64,000 nt of DNA. Origin: an uncultured Bacteroidales bacterium (GTDB taxonomy: Bacteria > Bacteroidota > Bacteroidia > Bacteroidales > P3). The notes below the pieces were generated by a model. That model worked only from the letters and a program-made list of their open reading frames with translations. It was not told the DNA's origin and made no database searches. The stretch is taken from positions 157,089-221,088 of the forward strand of contig OMWJ01000001.1 of assembly GCA_900314725.1 (NCBI GenBank), given 5' to 3'. Shown here in pieces: positions 9,441 to 16,427 of the stretch; positions within the stretch are counted from its first letter, which is position 1, and every line of letters starts with the position of its first letter. The position numbers and the translations under genes are program-made.

Positions 9441-10664
9441 CTACAAGTATTGATTTATTTCTTTTAATATTTTCTGCGTTGCTCCAGCATTATTTTCCAC
9501 ATATTGACCATTAAGAGTACAAGATGTTGAATAATATTCTTCATCTGTCAGCAAGTGTTCTACCCAAGAAGCAAGGTCTTCTTTATTGTTTATCTCTTTT
9601 GCACTCTTCTGTTGAAGAAGGTCTTGTGCTTCTTTAAACTTTTTGTTGTTAGGGCCAAAAGCAACGGGCTTATAAAACACAGCAGCTTCTAAAACATTAT
9701 GTATTCCTACACCAAACCCTCCTCCAACGTATGTTATATCTCCTTTGCCATAAATATATGACAATATCCCTATACAATCTATAATAAGTACTCTTTTGTT
9801 TTTAGTATTTTCATCATTGGCTTGAGAATATAAAACATTTGATGGGAACATTTTTTGCAAATCACTTATATGTTCCTTATGTATTTGATGAGGTGCAAGA
9901 ATTATCTTTATATTTTCTTTCTCATAAAGAGCATCGTGTATTATTCTTTCATCTGCAGGCCATGAAGAACCTGCAATAAAGACTTTTTCTCCTCCCTTGC
10001 AGAAGTTATCTATTATAGGAAATGATTTTTCTTCTTTACTTATTGCAAAGACTCTGTCAAAGCGAGTATCACCGCAAATGATAGCATTATCATATCCCAA
10101 AGAATGCAGAACTTCTTTAGTCGTGTTGTCTTGAACAAAGAAAGTGTTGAAATGTCTAAGTTGTTTTCTGAACCACGAAGAATAGGATTTTGTCAGATAA
10201 TGATTCTTTCTAAGAATAAGAGATACCTGAAACAAAGGAATATCTTTTAATGCCTGAATATAATTATACCAAAACTCATATTTAACAAAAAAAACTATGG
10301 AAGGGTGAGCCATAGTAACAAAAAGATTTACATTCTTTGGAGTATCAAAAGGAAGATAGACAACATAGTCTGCCATTTTATAGTTCTTTCTTATCTCATA
10401 ACCAGAGGGAGAAAAAAAGGATACAAGTATTTTATATTCTTTTTTCTCTTGTTTAAAGGACTCTATAAGATTTCTTGCTTGTTCAAATTCACCCAAGGAA
10501 GCACAATGAAACCACGCAATTTTATCTTCTTTTGTTATGGATTGAAGTTTAGAGAAAGCAAGCTTTTGTCCTTGTACCATAAGTTTTATTTTTTCATTTT
10601 TCAAGGACAATAACCTACATGCAAATTGTAAAAGATATATACCTATATTATATATTGTGTGCAT
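9441..10664 (-). CDS. waaA: 3-deoxy-D-manno-octulosonic acid (Kdo) transferase
   Basis: 407 residues. A GT-B fold glycosyltransferase of family GT30 that adds Kdo from CMP-Kdo to lipid IVA at the inner face of the cytoplasmic membrane. Seen: an N-terminal hydrophobic anchor; WFHCASLGEFEQ, the characteristic acceptor-side motif with the catalytic Glu region, near residue 50; and a C-terminal nucleotide-binding half with GGGFGVGIHNVLEAA near 315. One enzyme of this length can add one or more Kdo residues; the number cannot be read from the sequence. It shows the organism makes a lipid A-Kdo core. Confidence 0.92.
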   Translation of the reverse strand: MHTIYNIGIYLLQFACRLLSLKNEKIKLMVQGQKLAFSKLQSITKEDKIAWFHCASLGEFEQARNLIESFKQEKKEYKILVSFFSPSGYEIRKNYKMADYVVYLPFDTPKNVNLFVTMAHPSIVFFVKYEFWYNYIQALKDIPLFQVSLILRKNHYLTKSYSSWFRKQLRHFNTFFVQDNTTKEVLHSLGYDNAIICGDTRFDRVFAISKEEKSFPIIDNFCKGGEKVFIAGSSWPADERIIHDALYEKENIKIILAPHQIHKEHISDLQKMFPSNVLYSQANDENTKNKRVLIIDCIGILSYIYGKGDITYVGGGFGVGIHNVLEAAVFYKPVAFGPNNKKFKEAQDLLQQKSAKEINNKEDLASWVEHLLTDEEYYSTSCTLNGQYVENNAGATQKILKEINQYL

Positions 10665-10678
10665 GATTAAAAAAAGAA

Positions 10679-11476
10679 TTAATAGAAATATATCTTGTCT
10701 GCTTTCCTACCAAAGAAAGGGAAAATCCAACCTACTTTTGCTGAAAGCATATAGTCTGTATATCTTTTATCGTCTCCACTCATCAAATCAAATTGGTATT
10801 TTCTACTCATCTTAGTTCTTGCCATATAGCCTTGAACACCAGCATACCAATTTGCATAAGTTTTTTTACTCAGATGAATATATCCTAAAAAGACGCTTGT
10901 CATATATCCTCTCATCTGTCTGTCATAACCGTATGCATAATCATCTTCTAATTGAGGAACTCTTCCTAAGGTTGATTGATAGATTATTTGATGTTGAATA
11001 AAACCTCCATTTAATGTAATCACAAGTCCTGAATTAGGATTAGAAAACCAAAGAGGGAATATTTTTCCTACGCCAAAAGAAAGAGACAAATTTCTATTAT
11101 AAGCAACAACACCAGCATCTGTTCCTTCATTACTAATGATAAAAGGATTGGCATCATTAGTCATAAGACCAGATAAGATGTTGTCAAGGTTTTTAACGTT
11201 GTTATTACCAAATTGAAAACAAAAATCAAAAATATACAACCAATTGGTTTTTGTCTTCCATCCTAAGTTTGCATCCACATTAAAGAAAGAAGAATATCTG
11301 TTTCCCATTTCTCCAAAAGGGAAAGCCCAGCCTACAGCTCCTGCAAAGAAAGGAGTGCTTACAACTTCATCCTTACCTGTTATCTTACCTGAAGAGTTTT
11401 TCTCTGGTTTGACTTCTTGTGCAGACAAACACGCAAAAACACAGAGGAATATTATTATAGCAGACGTTTTTTTCAT
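10679..11476 (-). CDS. Predicted outer-membrane or periplasmic beta-rich protein
   Basis: 265 residues. A signal peptide ends near LSAQ (about residue 19). The mature protein is a run of amphipathic aromatic strands (FFAGAVGWAFPFGEMGNR, NADANLGWKT-like segments, MTSVFLGYIHL) ending in a final Tyr/Phe strand KIYFY, which suggests a small outer-membrane barrel. No named family recognised. It is packed 14 bp upstream of waaA and 1 bp downstream of the carboxypeptidase gene, so an envelope role is likely from context. Confidence 0.65.
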   Translation of the reverse strand: MKKTSAIIIFLCVFACLSAQEVKPEKNSSGKITGKDEVVSTPFFAGAVGWAFPFGEMGNRYSSFFNVDANLGWKTKTNWLYIFDFCFQFGNNNVKNLDNILSGLMTNDANPFIISNEGTDAGVVAYNRNLSLSFGVGKIFPLWFSNPNSGLVITLNGGFIQHQIIYQSTLGRVPQLEDDYAYGYDRQMRGYMTSVFLGYIHLSKKTYANWYAGVQGYMARTKMSRKYQFDLMSGDDKRYTDYMLSAKVGWIFPFFGRKADKIYFY

Positions 11477-11477
11477 A

Positions 11478-12911
11478 TTATTTTACAACGGATAATTGTT
11501 TGTTATATTGTCTATTGTTGATTTTTATTGTAAAAATGTAGGTTCCGTTTCTTAAATCTGAGAGATCTATGTTACTATGACCAACATCCATTATTCCTCT
11601 TTTTAAAACTCTTCCCATCATATCCGCAATAAGATACTCTCCTTTTCCTTTCAGGTCTAAATTTAAAACATCACTTGCAGGCAAAGGATAGATAGTGTAT
11701 AGGGATTGAGTTCGTTGTAAATAGATTTCTCCTAAAGAAAGCATATTATTAAAACACTGAACATTCATTGTTTGACTTTCATAGTCCTGCTTTGAGATAA
11801 TAACACTATACTCTCCACTTTGTATTGGACGGAAGAAATATCCTTCATCATTAGTATAAACTTCTGAATTATCTCTGTCATGATTTTCTATAAATATTTG
11901 AACATCTGCAAGAGGTTCTGTTGTTGTAGCATCTTTAACAACTCCTTCAAAGCCCTTTTGGCAATAATCTGTCATAACAAAAAGAGAGTTATGCAGGTAA
12001 TTCCAATATGTTGGTAAAGAACTTGAAGGGGGAGCATATTGAGAAGAAACCTCCAAAGTTACTTCTCTGCAGTGTGCAAAATAAGTATGCCAATCCTGTC
12101 TTCCTCCATAAACTTTATACCAATCTCCTCCATCAACATAACCCGAAGAAGAATAGGTTCTAAAATAATTTTGTGGAGCATTATCCAATTCAGACATAAA
12201 ATCTTCAGCCATTGAAACAAACCAATTCCTATCTGCATGTGTCTTTTCTGCACTTGTCCAACAGTCATAAGGATAATTAAATACTTCTTCACCTGTATGT
12301 AGATTGGCTCCCATATCAAACTTTTCTCTCAGAGCATAGTTCATAAAGGCTTGCGTTTCTACTTCATAGCTGTTGTTTTCTCCCATTACAGGGTCAGGAA
12401 AGTTTCTATTCAAATCCACATTATTGGCATTATATCTTGTAGCATTGTTTATGGTGTTGTTATTGTTACGATATAATCCATCAGGGTTAGCAATAGGGCA
12501 GATATACAGGTCTATATCTCTGACAGAGCAAGATGCGTAGTTATTCAAGACGCTGTCAGCCATACGCATCAAAAGAATTATACCCGTTGTTTCATTTCCG
12601 TGTATGGTTGATGAGTAAAAAAACTTAGGCTTTTTATTTTCATTCAAGTTAGAGGATATTCTAAGAGCTAACAACAAACGGTTCTGTGTAGAATAGCCGA
12701 TAGTATCTAAGCGACATATACTTGGGAAGTTGTTTTTGCAGGAATCCATAAACTTCAAATAAGTGTCATAAGTGGGATATTTATTCCATGAATACAGTTC
12801 GCTGACATCTGTCGCCATATCGTAGTATCCAGCTTTAAGACTCTCTTGTTGTGCATACGATGTTAAGAAAAATGCACACAGGAATGTAAATGATAAAATA
12901 ATATGTTTCAT
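11478..12911 (-). CDS. Secreted M14 zinc carboxypeptidase with T9SS sorting domain
   Basis: 477 residues. Signal peptide 1-20. An M14 peptidase domain spans about 45-315: zinc ligands His104 and Glu107 (IHGNE) and His205 (NLHTG), substrate-binding Arg/Asn in DLNRNFP (167-173), and catalytic Glu287 (TLEVSS). Next comes a carboxypeptidase-regulatory-like beta-sandwich (about 322-395, GVVKDATTTEPLADVQI). The last 75 residues form a type-A T9SS sorting domain (YPLPASDVLNLDL ... GTYIFTIK). It is therefore likely exported across the outer membrane and released or anchored at the cell surface. All catalytic residues are intact. It lies 3 bp from dtd, an unrelated gene in the same packed run. Confidence 0.88.
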   Translation of the reverse strand: MKHIILSFTFLCAFFLTSYAQQESLKAGYYDMATDVSELYSWNKYPTYDTYLKFMDSCKNNFPSICRLDTIGYSTQNRLLLALRISSNLNENKKPKFFYSSTIHGNETTGIILLMRMADSVLNNYASCSVRDIDLYICPIANPDGLYRNNNNTINNATRYNANNVDLNRNFPDPVMGENNSYEVETQAFMNYALREKFDMGANLHTGEEVFNYPYDCWTSAEKTHADRNWFVSMAEDFMSELDNAPQNYFRTYSSSGYVDGGDWYKVYGGRQDWHTYFAHCREVTLEVSSQYAPPSSSLPTYWNYLHNSLFVMTDYCQKGFEGVVKDATTTEPLADVQIFIENHDRDNSEVYTNDEGYFFRPIQSGEYSVIISKQDYESQTMNVQCFNNMLSLGEIYLQRTQSLYTIYPLPASDVLNLDLKGKGEYLIADMMGRVLKRGIMDVGHSNIDLSDLRNGTYIFTIKINNRQYNKQLSVVK

Positions 12912-12914
12912 CTT

Positions 12915-13367
12915 CTATTCTTTTAGTTTTGAATCAATAATTATAGTTGTAGGTCCATCGTTGCATAAGTCTATCTGCATAAACGTACCAAATTCTCCTG
13001 TAGCAACGGGTTTTCCAAGTTTGCCTTGTAGAGAAAGAACAAATTTTTCGTACATAGGCTTGGAGAACTCCGGTTTTGAACTTCTCAGATAAGAAGGGCG
13101 ATTACCCTTCTTTGTTGAAGCAAAGAGAGTAAATTGACTAACAACCATTATCTGCTGATCAACATCCAAGACGCTTTTGTTCATCACTCCGTTTTCATCA
13201 TCAAAGATTCTCAGTTTGACTATTTTATCTGTCAGCCATTCTATATCTTGTTCTGTGTCGGAATCTTCCACCGCCATAAGAATCATCATACCTTTGCCGA
13301 TAGAAGATTTTTCTTTATTCTCTATACTTACCTTTGCCTTTGTTACTCTTTGAATTACTACTCTCAT
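12915..13367 (-). CDS. dtd: D-aminoacyl-tRNA deacylase
   Basis: 150 residues, the normal length. The homodimeric enzyme removes D-amino acids, and Gly mischarged on tRNA-Ala, from tRNA. Signature motifs are present: the N-terminal MRVVIQRV, SQFTLFA near residues 77-83 and the Gly-cisPro motif in NDGPTTIIID near the C-terminus. Located between rsgA (15 bp) and the carboxypeptidase gene (3 bp) in the leftward run. Confidence 0.95.
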   Translation of the reverse strand: MRVVIQRVTKAKVSIENKEKSSIGKGMMILMAVEDSDTEQDIEWLTDKIVKLRIFDDENGVMNKSVLDVDQQIMVVSQFTLFASTKKGNRPSYLRSSKPEFSKPMYEKFVLSLQGKLGKPVATGEFGTFMQIDLCNDGPTTIIIDSKLKE

Positions 13368-13382
13368 AAAATTCTCTTTGTT

Positions 13383-14336
13383 TTATTCCATTTCCCATTG
13401 ATGTTTCTGCATTTCATCACTTTCCAGCATCTTTATATAATTGATATACCTTTCTTGAGCTATTTCTCCATTTTCAACAGCTTCTTTTATTGCACAATGA
13501 GGTTCATGAGTATGAGTGCAGTTATAATATTTGCAGTCGTTAAGCCTTTCTTTCATTTCAGGAAAATACAAAGCAAGCTCTTCTTTTTTGAAATCAACCA
13601 TTCCAAAAGATTTGATACCAGGAGTATCTATTATGCTTATATCTTCAAAGGAAATCATCTGTGCAAAAGTTGTTGTATGCTTGCCCGCAAGATGTTGGGA
13701 AGAGATTTCAGCTGTTTTTAATCCTGCTTCAGGGAAAAGAGTATTGATAAGAGTACTTTTTCCAACGCCACTGTTACCGGCAAACAGACAAACTTTACCC
13801 TTCATTTCTTGTTTAAGATTTTGAATACCCGATTGTTTAGTTGCAGAGAGCAAAAGGCACTTATATCCTATCGTTTCATAAATTTCCATCAGCGAAGCAG
13901 CATACATCATAGCTTCTTGGTCATAAATATCTTCCTTATTAAATACTATTTCACAAGGAACATTATATGCAGACGCAGTTACAAGAAACCTGTCAATAAA
14001 AGCAGTGTCTGTTTTAGGGTCTTTTGCAGAAATAACCAAGAAAGCTAAGTCTATGTTGGATGCTATTATATGTGTTTGTTTGGAAAGTTTAGTAGAGCGT
14101 CTGATGATATAGTTTTTTCTTTCGAAAATCTTATCTATCAGAGCAGTATCTGAATTGTCTGAGAGTAAAAAATGAACTTTGTCTCCAATAGCAACAGGAT
14201 TGGTTGTCTTTATTCCTTTTATACGAAAATTACCTTTGATAAAACACTTTATCAAAGCACCATTTTCTTGCCTGACAATGTAACTGTCTCCCGTTGTTCT
14301 TACTACAATGCCTTCTGTCGTTTGGTCCTTTTGCAT
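13383..14336 (-). CDS. rsgA: Ribosome small-subunit maturation GTPase
   Basis: 317 residues. A circularly permuted GTPase that helps late 30S assembly. An N-terminal OB-fold (about 1-75) is followed by the permuted G motifs in the order G4 NKED 133-136, G1 GNSGVGKST 187-195 and G3 DTPG 237-240, then a C-terminal zinc-binding Cys/His cluster (Cys268, Cys273, His277, Cys281). All key residues are intact. It is the first protein gene downstream of the initiator tRNA gene. No clear promoter of its own is visible in the 73-bp gap, so part of its transcription may be read-through past the tRNA terminator. Confidence 0.95.
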   Translation of the reverse strand: MQKDQTTEGIVVRTTGDSYIVRQENGALIKCFIKGNFRIKGIKTTNPVAIGDKVHFLLSDNSDTALIDKIFERKNYIIRRSTKLSKQTHIIASNIDLAFLVISAKDPKTDTAFIDRFLVTASAYNVPCEIVFNKEDIYDQEAMMYAASLMEIYETIGYKCLLLSATKQSGIQNLKQEMKGKVCLFAGNSGVGKSTLINTLFPEAGLKTAEISSQHLAGKHTTTFAQMISFEDISIIDTPGIKSFGMVDFKKEELALYFPEMKERLNDCKYYNCTHTHEPHCAIKEAVENGEIAQERYINYIKMLESDEMQKHQWEME

Positions 14337-14363
14337 AAAAAACCTATAGTAAATTTACCAAAA

Positions 14364-14394
14364 AAAGAAGTGATGACTCATAGCTCACTTCTTT
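14364..14394 (-). terminator. Terminator of the tRNA gene
   Basis: 10-bp stem (14364-14373 with 14385-14394), 11-nt loop, followed on the minus strand by a run of seven T. It lies just downstream of the tRNA gene and just before rsgA. Confidence 0.7.
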
Positions 14395-14409
14395 TCCTCT
14401 CAATCTTAG

Positions 14410-14481
14410 TAGCGGGGGCAGGATTCGAACCTACGACCTTTGGGTTATGAGCCCAATGAGCTACCTCTGCTCCACCCCGCA
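14410..14481 (-). tRNA. Initiator tRNA-Met (CAT anticodon)
   Basis: Folds as a complete cloverleaf on the minus strand: acceptor GCGGGG/CCCCGC, D stem GAGC/GCTC with a 7-nt loop, an anticodon arm with loop CTCATAA, and a T arm with loop TTCGAAT. Two initiator hallmarks are present: three consecutive G:C pairs at the base of the anticodon stem (GGG/CCC) and no Watson-Crick pair at 1-72, here a U-U apposition instead of the usual C-A. The 3' CCA is not encoded. Elongator Met or tRNA-Ile2 is less likely because of these hallmarks. Confidence 0.9.
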
Positions 14482-14499
14482 GTCTATCTCTTTTGTTTT

Positions 14500-14532
14500 G
14501 CAAAATTACAATACATTATTGATATTACCAAA
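14500..14532 (-). promoter_or_regulatory. Promoter of the initiator tRNA gene
   Basis: On the minus strand: TTTG (complement of 14529-14532), a 20-bp spacer and TAATTTTGC (complement of 14500-14508), about 19 nt before the tRNA 5' end. Near-perfect Bacteroidetes consensus. Confidence 0.75.
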
Positions 14533-14677
14533 TAAAATTTTGTTTTTTTTGTTTAAGTAAGTTAAAAAAATGAGGGTAACTAAAACTTTATGAAACTGTT
14601 AAGTGTAATTTAAGATCTCTTAAAAAAAGTATAAAATATTCTTTTCTCAGCAATTTTGTTTGAAATATTGATAATAA

Positions 14678-14710
14678 TTTGCATATTTCAAAAAAATATA
14701 TTAACTTTGC
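14678..14710 (+). promoter_or_regulatory. Orphan Bacteroidetes-type promoter
   Basis: TTTG at 14678-14681, 20-bp spacer, TAACTTTGC at 14702-14710. It points right into 400 bp with no reading frame before hpt, so it probably drives a non-coding transcript or a very long hpt leader. Confidence 0.65.
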
Positions 14711-14715
14711 ATTTA

Positions 14716-14998
14716 GATAATCGGTGATTTTGGGTAAGGTTTTTTTGCAAGGACTGCATATTTTCCAAAATTCACCATTAAGGGCAAAAACTCCTAATAT
14801 GTCTTTTTTTGCAAAACATTTCTGATTATTTAAAATCTGCTGATTATCACTTAGTTATATAGAAATAAGTCTTCGTTTTTATTAAAAAAGATCAAGACTT
14901 TTACAAAAAAGACGAAGACTTCTTAGACGAAAACGAAGACTTATTACAAAAAAACCTTGTTATTTTCCCAGAAAACGAAGAGTTTTGGGAACAGTTTT
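14716..14998 (+). ncRNA. Candidate small RNA in the 628-bp gap before hpt
   Basis: The gene-free gap 14482-15109 contains a strong promoter (14678-14710). A hairpin near the predicted start pairs 14723-14733 with 14765-14776 (one extra base), and the AAGTCTTCG inverted repeat lies at 14864-14945. A terminator-like hairpin follows (14965-14976 with 14982-14991, two-base bulge) ahead of a T-rich stretch. No ORF with a plausible start lies between. The predicted transcript is about 280 nt. The 3' end is uncertain, and a long hpt leader is the alternative. Confidence 0.4.
14864..14945. repeat. Inverted repeat of the AAGTCTTCGTTTT family
   Basis: A 16-bp perfect inverted repeat, AATAAGTCTTCGTTTT at 14864-14879 and its complement at 14930-14945, encloses 50 bp holding two further variants (ATCAAGACTTTT and GACGAAGACTTC). 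The same words recur at 42414-42498, in part at 24046-24062 and 24199-24210, and as the CCAAGACTT variant at 1801-1840. All copies are intergenic. Confidence 0.7.
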
Positions 14999-15109
14999 TC
15001 TTTTGCTGTTAAGGATTTTAACATTTTTTATTTTCTTGCCAAATATGATTACGCTCTTTGCAATATTTTCATTTGAATATCGTTTATTTTTTAATTAATC
15101 ACAAAGACT

Positions 15110-15640
15110 ATGGAGAATATAAAAAGCCTTAACAAAGAGATTTTCGTTGATAGCGAAGAGATTTCTCAAATAGTAACCCGCTTAGCCGAAAGGATTAACA
15201 ACGATTACAAAGACAAAGACCCTGTTTTTGTTGTTGTCTTGAATGGAGCATTTATGTTTGCTGCAGATTTATTGAAACAAATCAATGTCTTATCCAAGAT
15301 TACATTCATCAAACTTGCATCTTATACGAGCGATAAATCGTCTGGAACGGTCAAACAGTTGATTGGCTTGAATGAAAACCTTAAAGGTAAAGACGTGGTC
15401 ATTATAGAGGATATTGTAGATACAGGTTTAACCATGCAATCTCTTAGAAAACAATTATTAGCTTTGGATGTTAATAGTTTGGAGATTGCCGTATTGATGT
15501 TCAAACCTCATAAATTTCAATGCAATTACCCGATAAAGTACATAGGAAAAGAGATAGAAGACCCTTTTATTGTGGGTTATGGTTTTGATTTGGACGGTTA
15601 CTACAGAAATCTGCCCGCTATTTATCAAGTAAAAGAATAA
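15110..15640 (+). CDS. hpt: Hypoxanthine phosphoribosyltransferase
   Basis: 176 residues, normal length. It salvages hypoxanthine (and often guanine) to IMP/GMP using PRPP in the cytosol. The PRPP-binding signature VVIIEDIVDTGLT is at residues 96-108 with the paired acidic residues Glu100-Asp101. The flexible-loop Ser-Tyr-Thr (SYTSDKSSGT) is at 71-80, and the C-terminal DLDGYYRNL segment contacts the base. The gene for a ComEA-like protein follows 18 bp downstream. Confidence 0.93.
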   Translation: MENIKSLNKEIFVDSEEISQIVTRLAERINNDYKDKDPVFVVVLNGAFMFAADLLKQINVLSKITFIKLASYTSDKSSGTVKQLIGLNENLKGKDVVIIEDIVDTGLTMQSLRKQLLALDVNSLEIAVLMFKPHKFQCNYPIKYIGKEIEDPFIVGYGFDLDGYYRNLPAIYQVKE

Positions 15641-15658
15641 TAAATATTCTACTTTTCT

Positions 15659-16366
15659 ATGTCTTCACGTCAAAAAGTTGGTCTGGCTTTCATTATTGGG
15701 CTTTTGTTGGGCGTAGTTGTTGTATTGGCGATGATAGTATTAAAATCTGACAAAGTAACTGTTTTGTCTCTTAATGAAAGTTCTTCTTCTGAAAAACAAG
15801 CCTCTCTTTCCCCTGACAAAAGAAAGGATTCCAAGACTAATACCTCTTATCGCTATTATACAAATCCTAAAAATAAAAATCAATACCTTGAAAAACAGAT
15901 TTCACAAACAGAAAAAGGTGCTTCTTCTTCAAATAGTACAAACACAATTTCTTCTTTTAAAGAAAAGATAATCATAGATTTGAACACAGCAGACACCTTA
16001 GATTTGCAGATAATCAAAGGTATAGGCAAAGTAAGAGCGAGAAATATCTACAAATATGGGAAACAACTCGGAGGTTACGTCAATAAAGAACAACTGAGAG
16101 AAGTTTGGGGAATAAATGATACGGTGTTTGAACAAATATCTCCGTATATTGTTTTGAAAACTAAACAAGTAAGAACAATAAATATCAATACCGAAAACAT
16201 AAAAGAACTTTCTTTTCATCCATATATAGACTACTATCTTGCCAAGGCTATTATTCAATTTAGGCAACAGTATGGGAACTTCAAAAACATAGAAGAGATA
16301 AAAAAAGTTCATCTTATGACTGAAGAACTTTACCAAAAACTTGCCCCATATCTTGCAATAAAATAA
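15659..16366 (+). CDS. ComEA-like helix-hairpin-helix protein, membrane-anchored
   Basis: 235 residues. A single N-terminal transmembrane segment (about 7-28) is followed by a Ser/Lys-rich low-complexity linker (35-100) and two helix-hairpin-helix units: IDLNTADTLDLQIIKGIGKV near 105-125 and a second, weaker one near 177-232 (ININTENIKELSFHPYID). HhH units of this type bind DNA without sequence specificity. In ComEA they bind incoming DNA in the periplasm during transformation. In Bacteroidetes the family is common and rarely studied, so a competence role is only inference. Confidence 0.8.
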   Translation: MSSRQKVGLAFIIGLLLGVVVVLAMIVLKSDKVTVLSLNESSSSEKQASLSPDKRKDSKTNTSYRYYTNPKNKNQYLEKQISQTEKGASSSNSTNTISSFKEKIIIDLNTADTLDLQIIKGIGKVRARNIYKYGKQLGGYVNKEQLREVWGINDTVFEQISPYIVLKTKQVRTININTENIKELSFHPYIDYYLAKAIIQFRQQYGNFKNIEEIKKVHLMTEELYQKLAPYLAIK

Positions 16367-16372
16367 AAAAAA

Positions 16373-16403
16373 TTGCAAATATGCAAAGTTTTTGTATCTT
16401 TGC
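16373..16403 (+). promoter_or_regulatory. purL promoter
   Basis: TTG at 16373-16375, 19-bp spacer, TATCTTTGC at 16395-16403. It places transcription start near 16409, about 19 nt before the ATG at 16428, and excludes the upstream in-frame start at 16392. Confidence 0.7.
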
Positions 16404-16427
16404 ACCTTAAATAAAATAGATTTCGTT

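Noticed and set aside
14172..14450. 92-codon plus-strand frame ending in AGAGFEPTTFGL
   Set aside because: The tail is the well-known translation artefact of a tRNA T-arm; the frame runs antisense to rsgA and into the tRNA gene.
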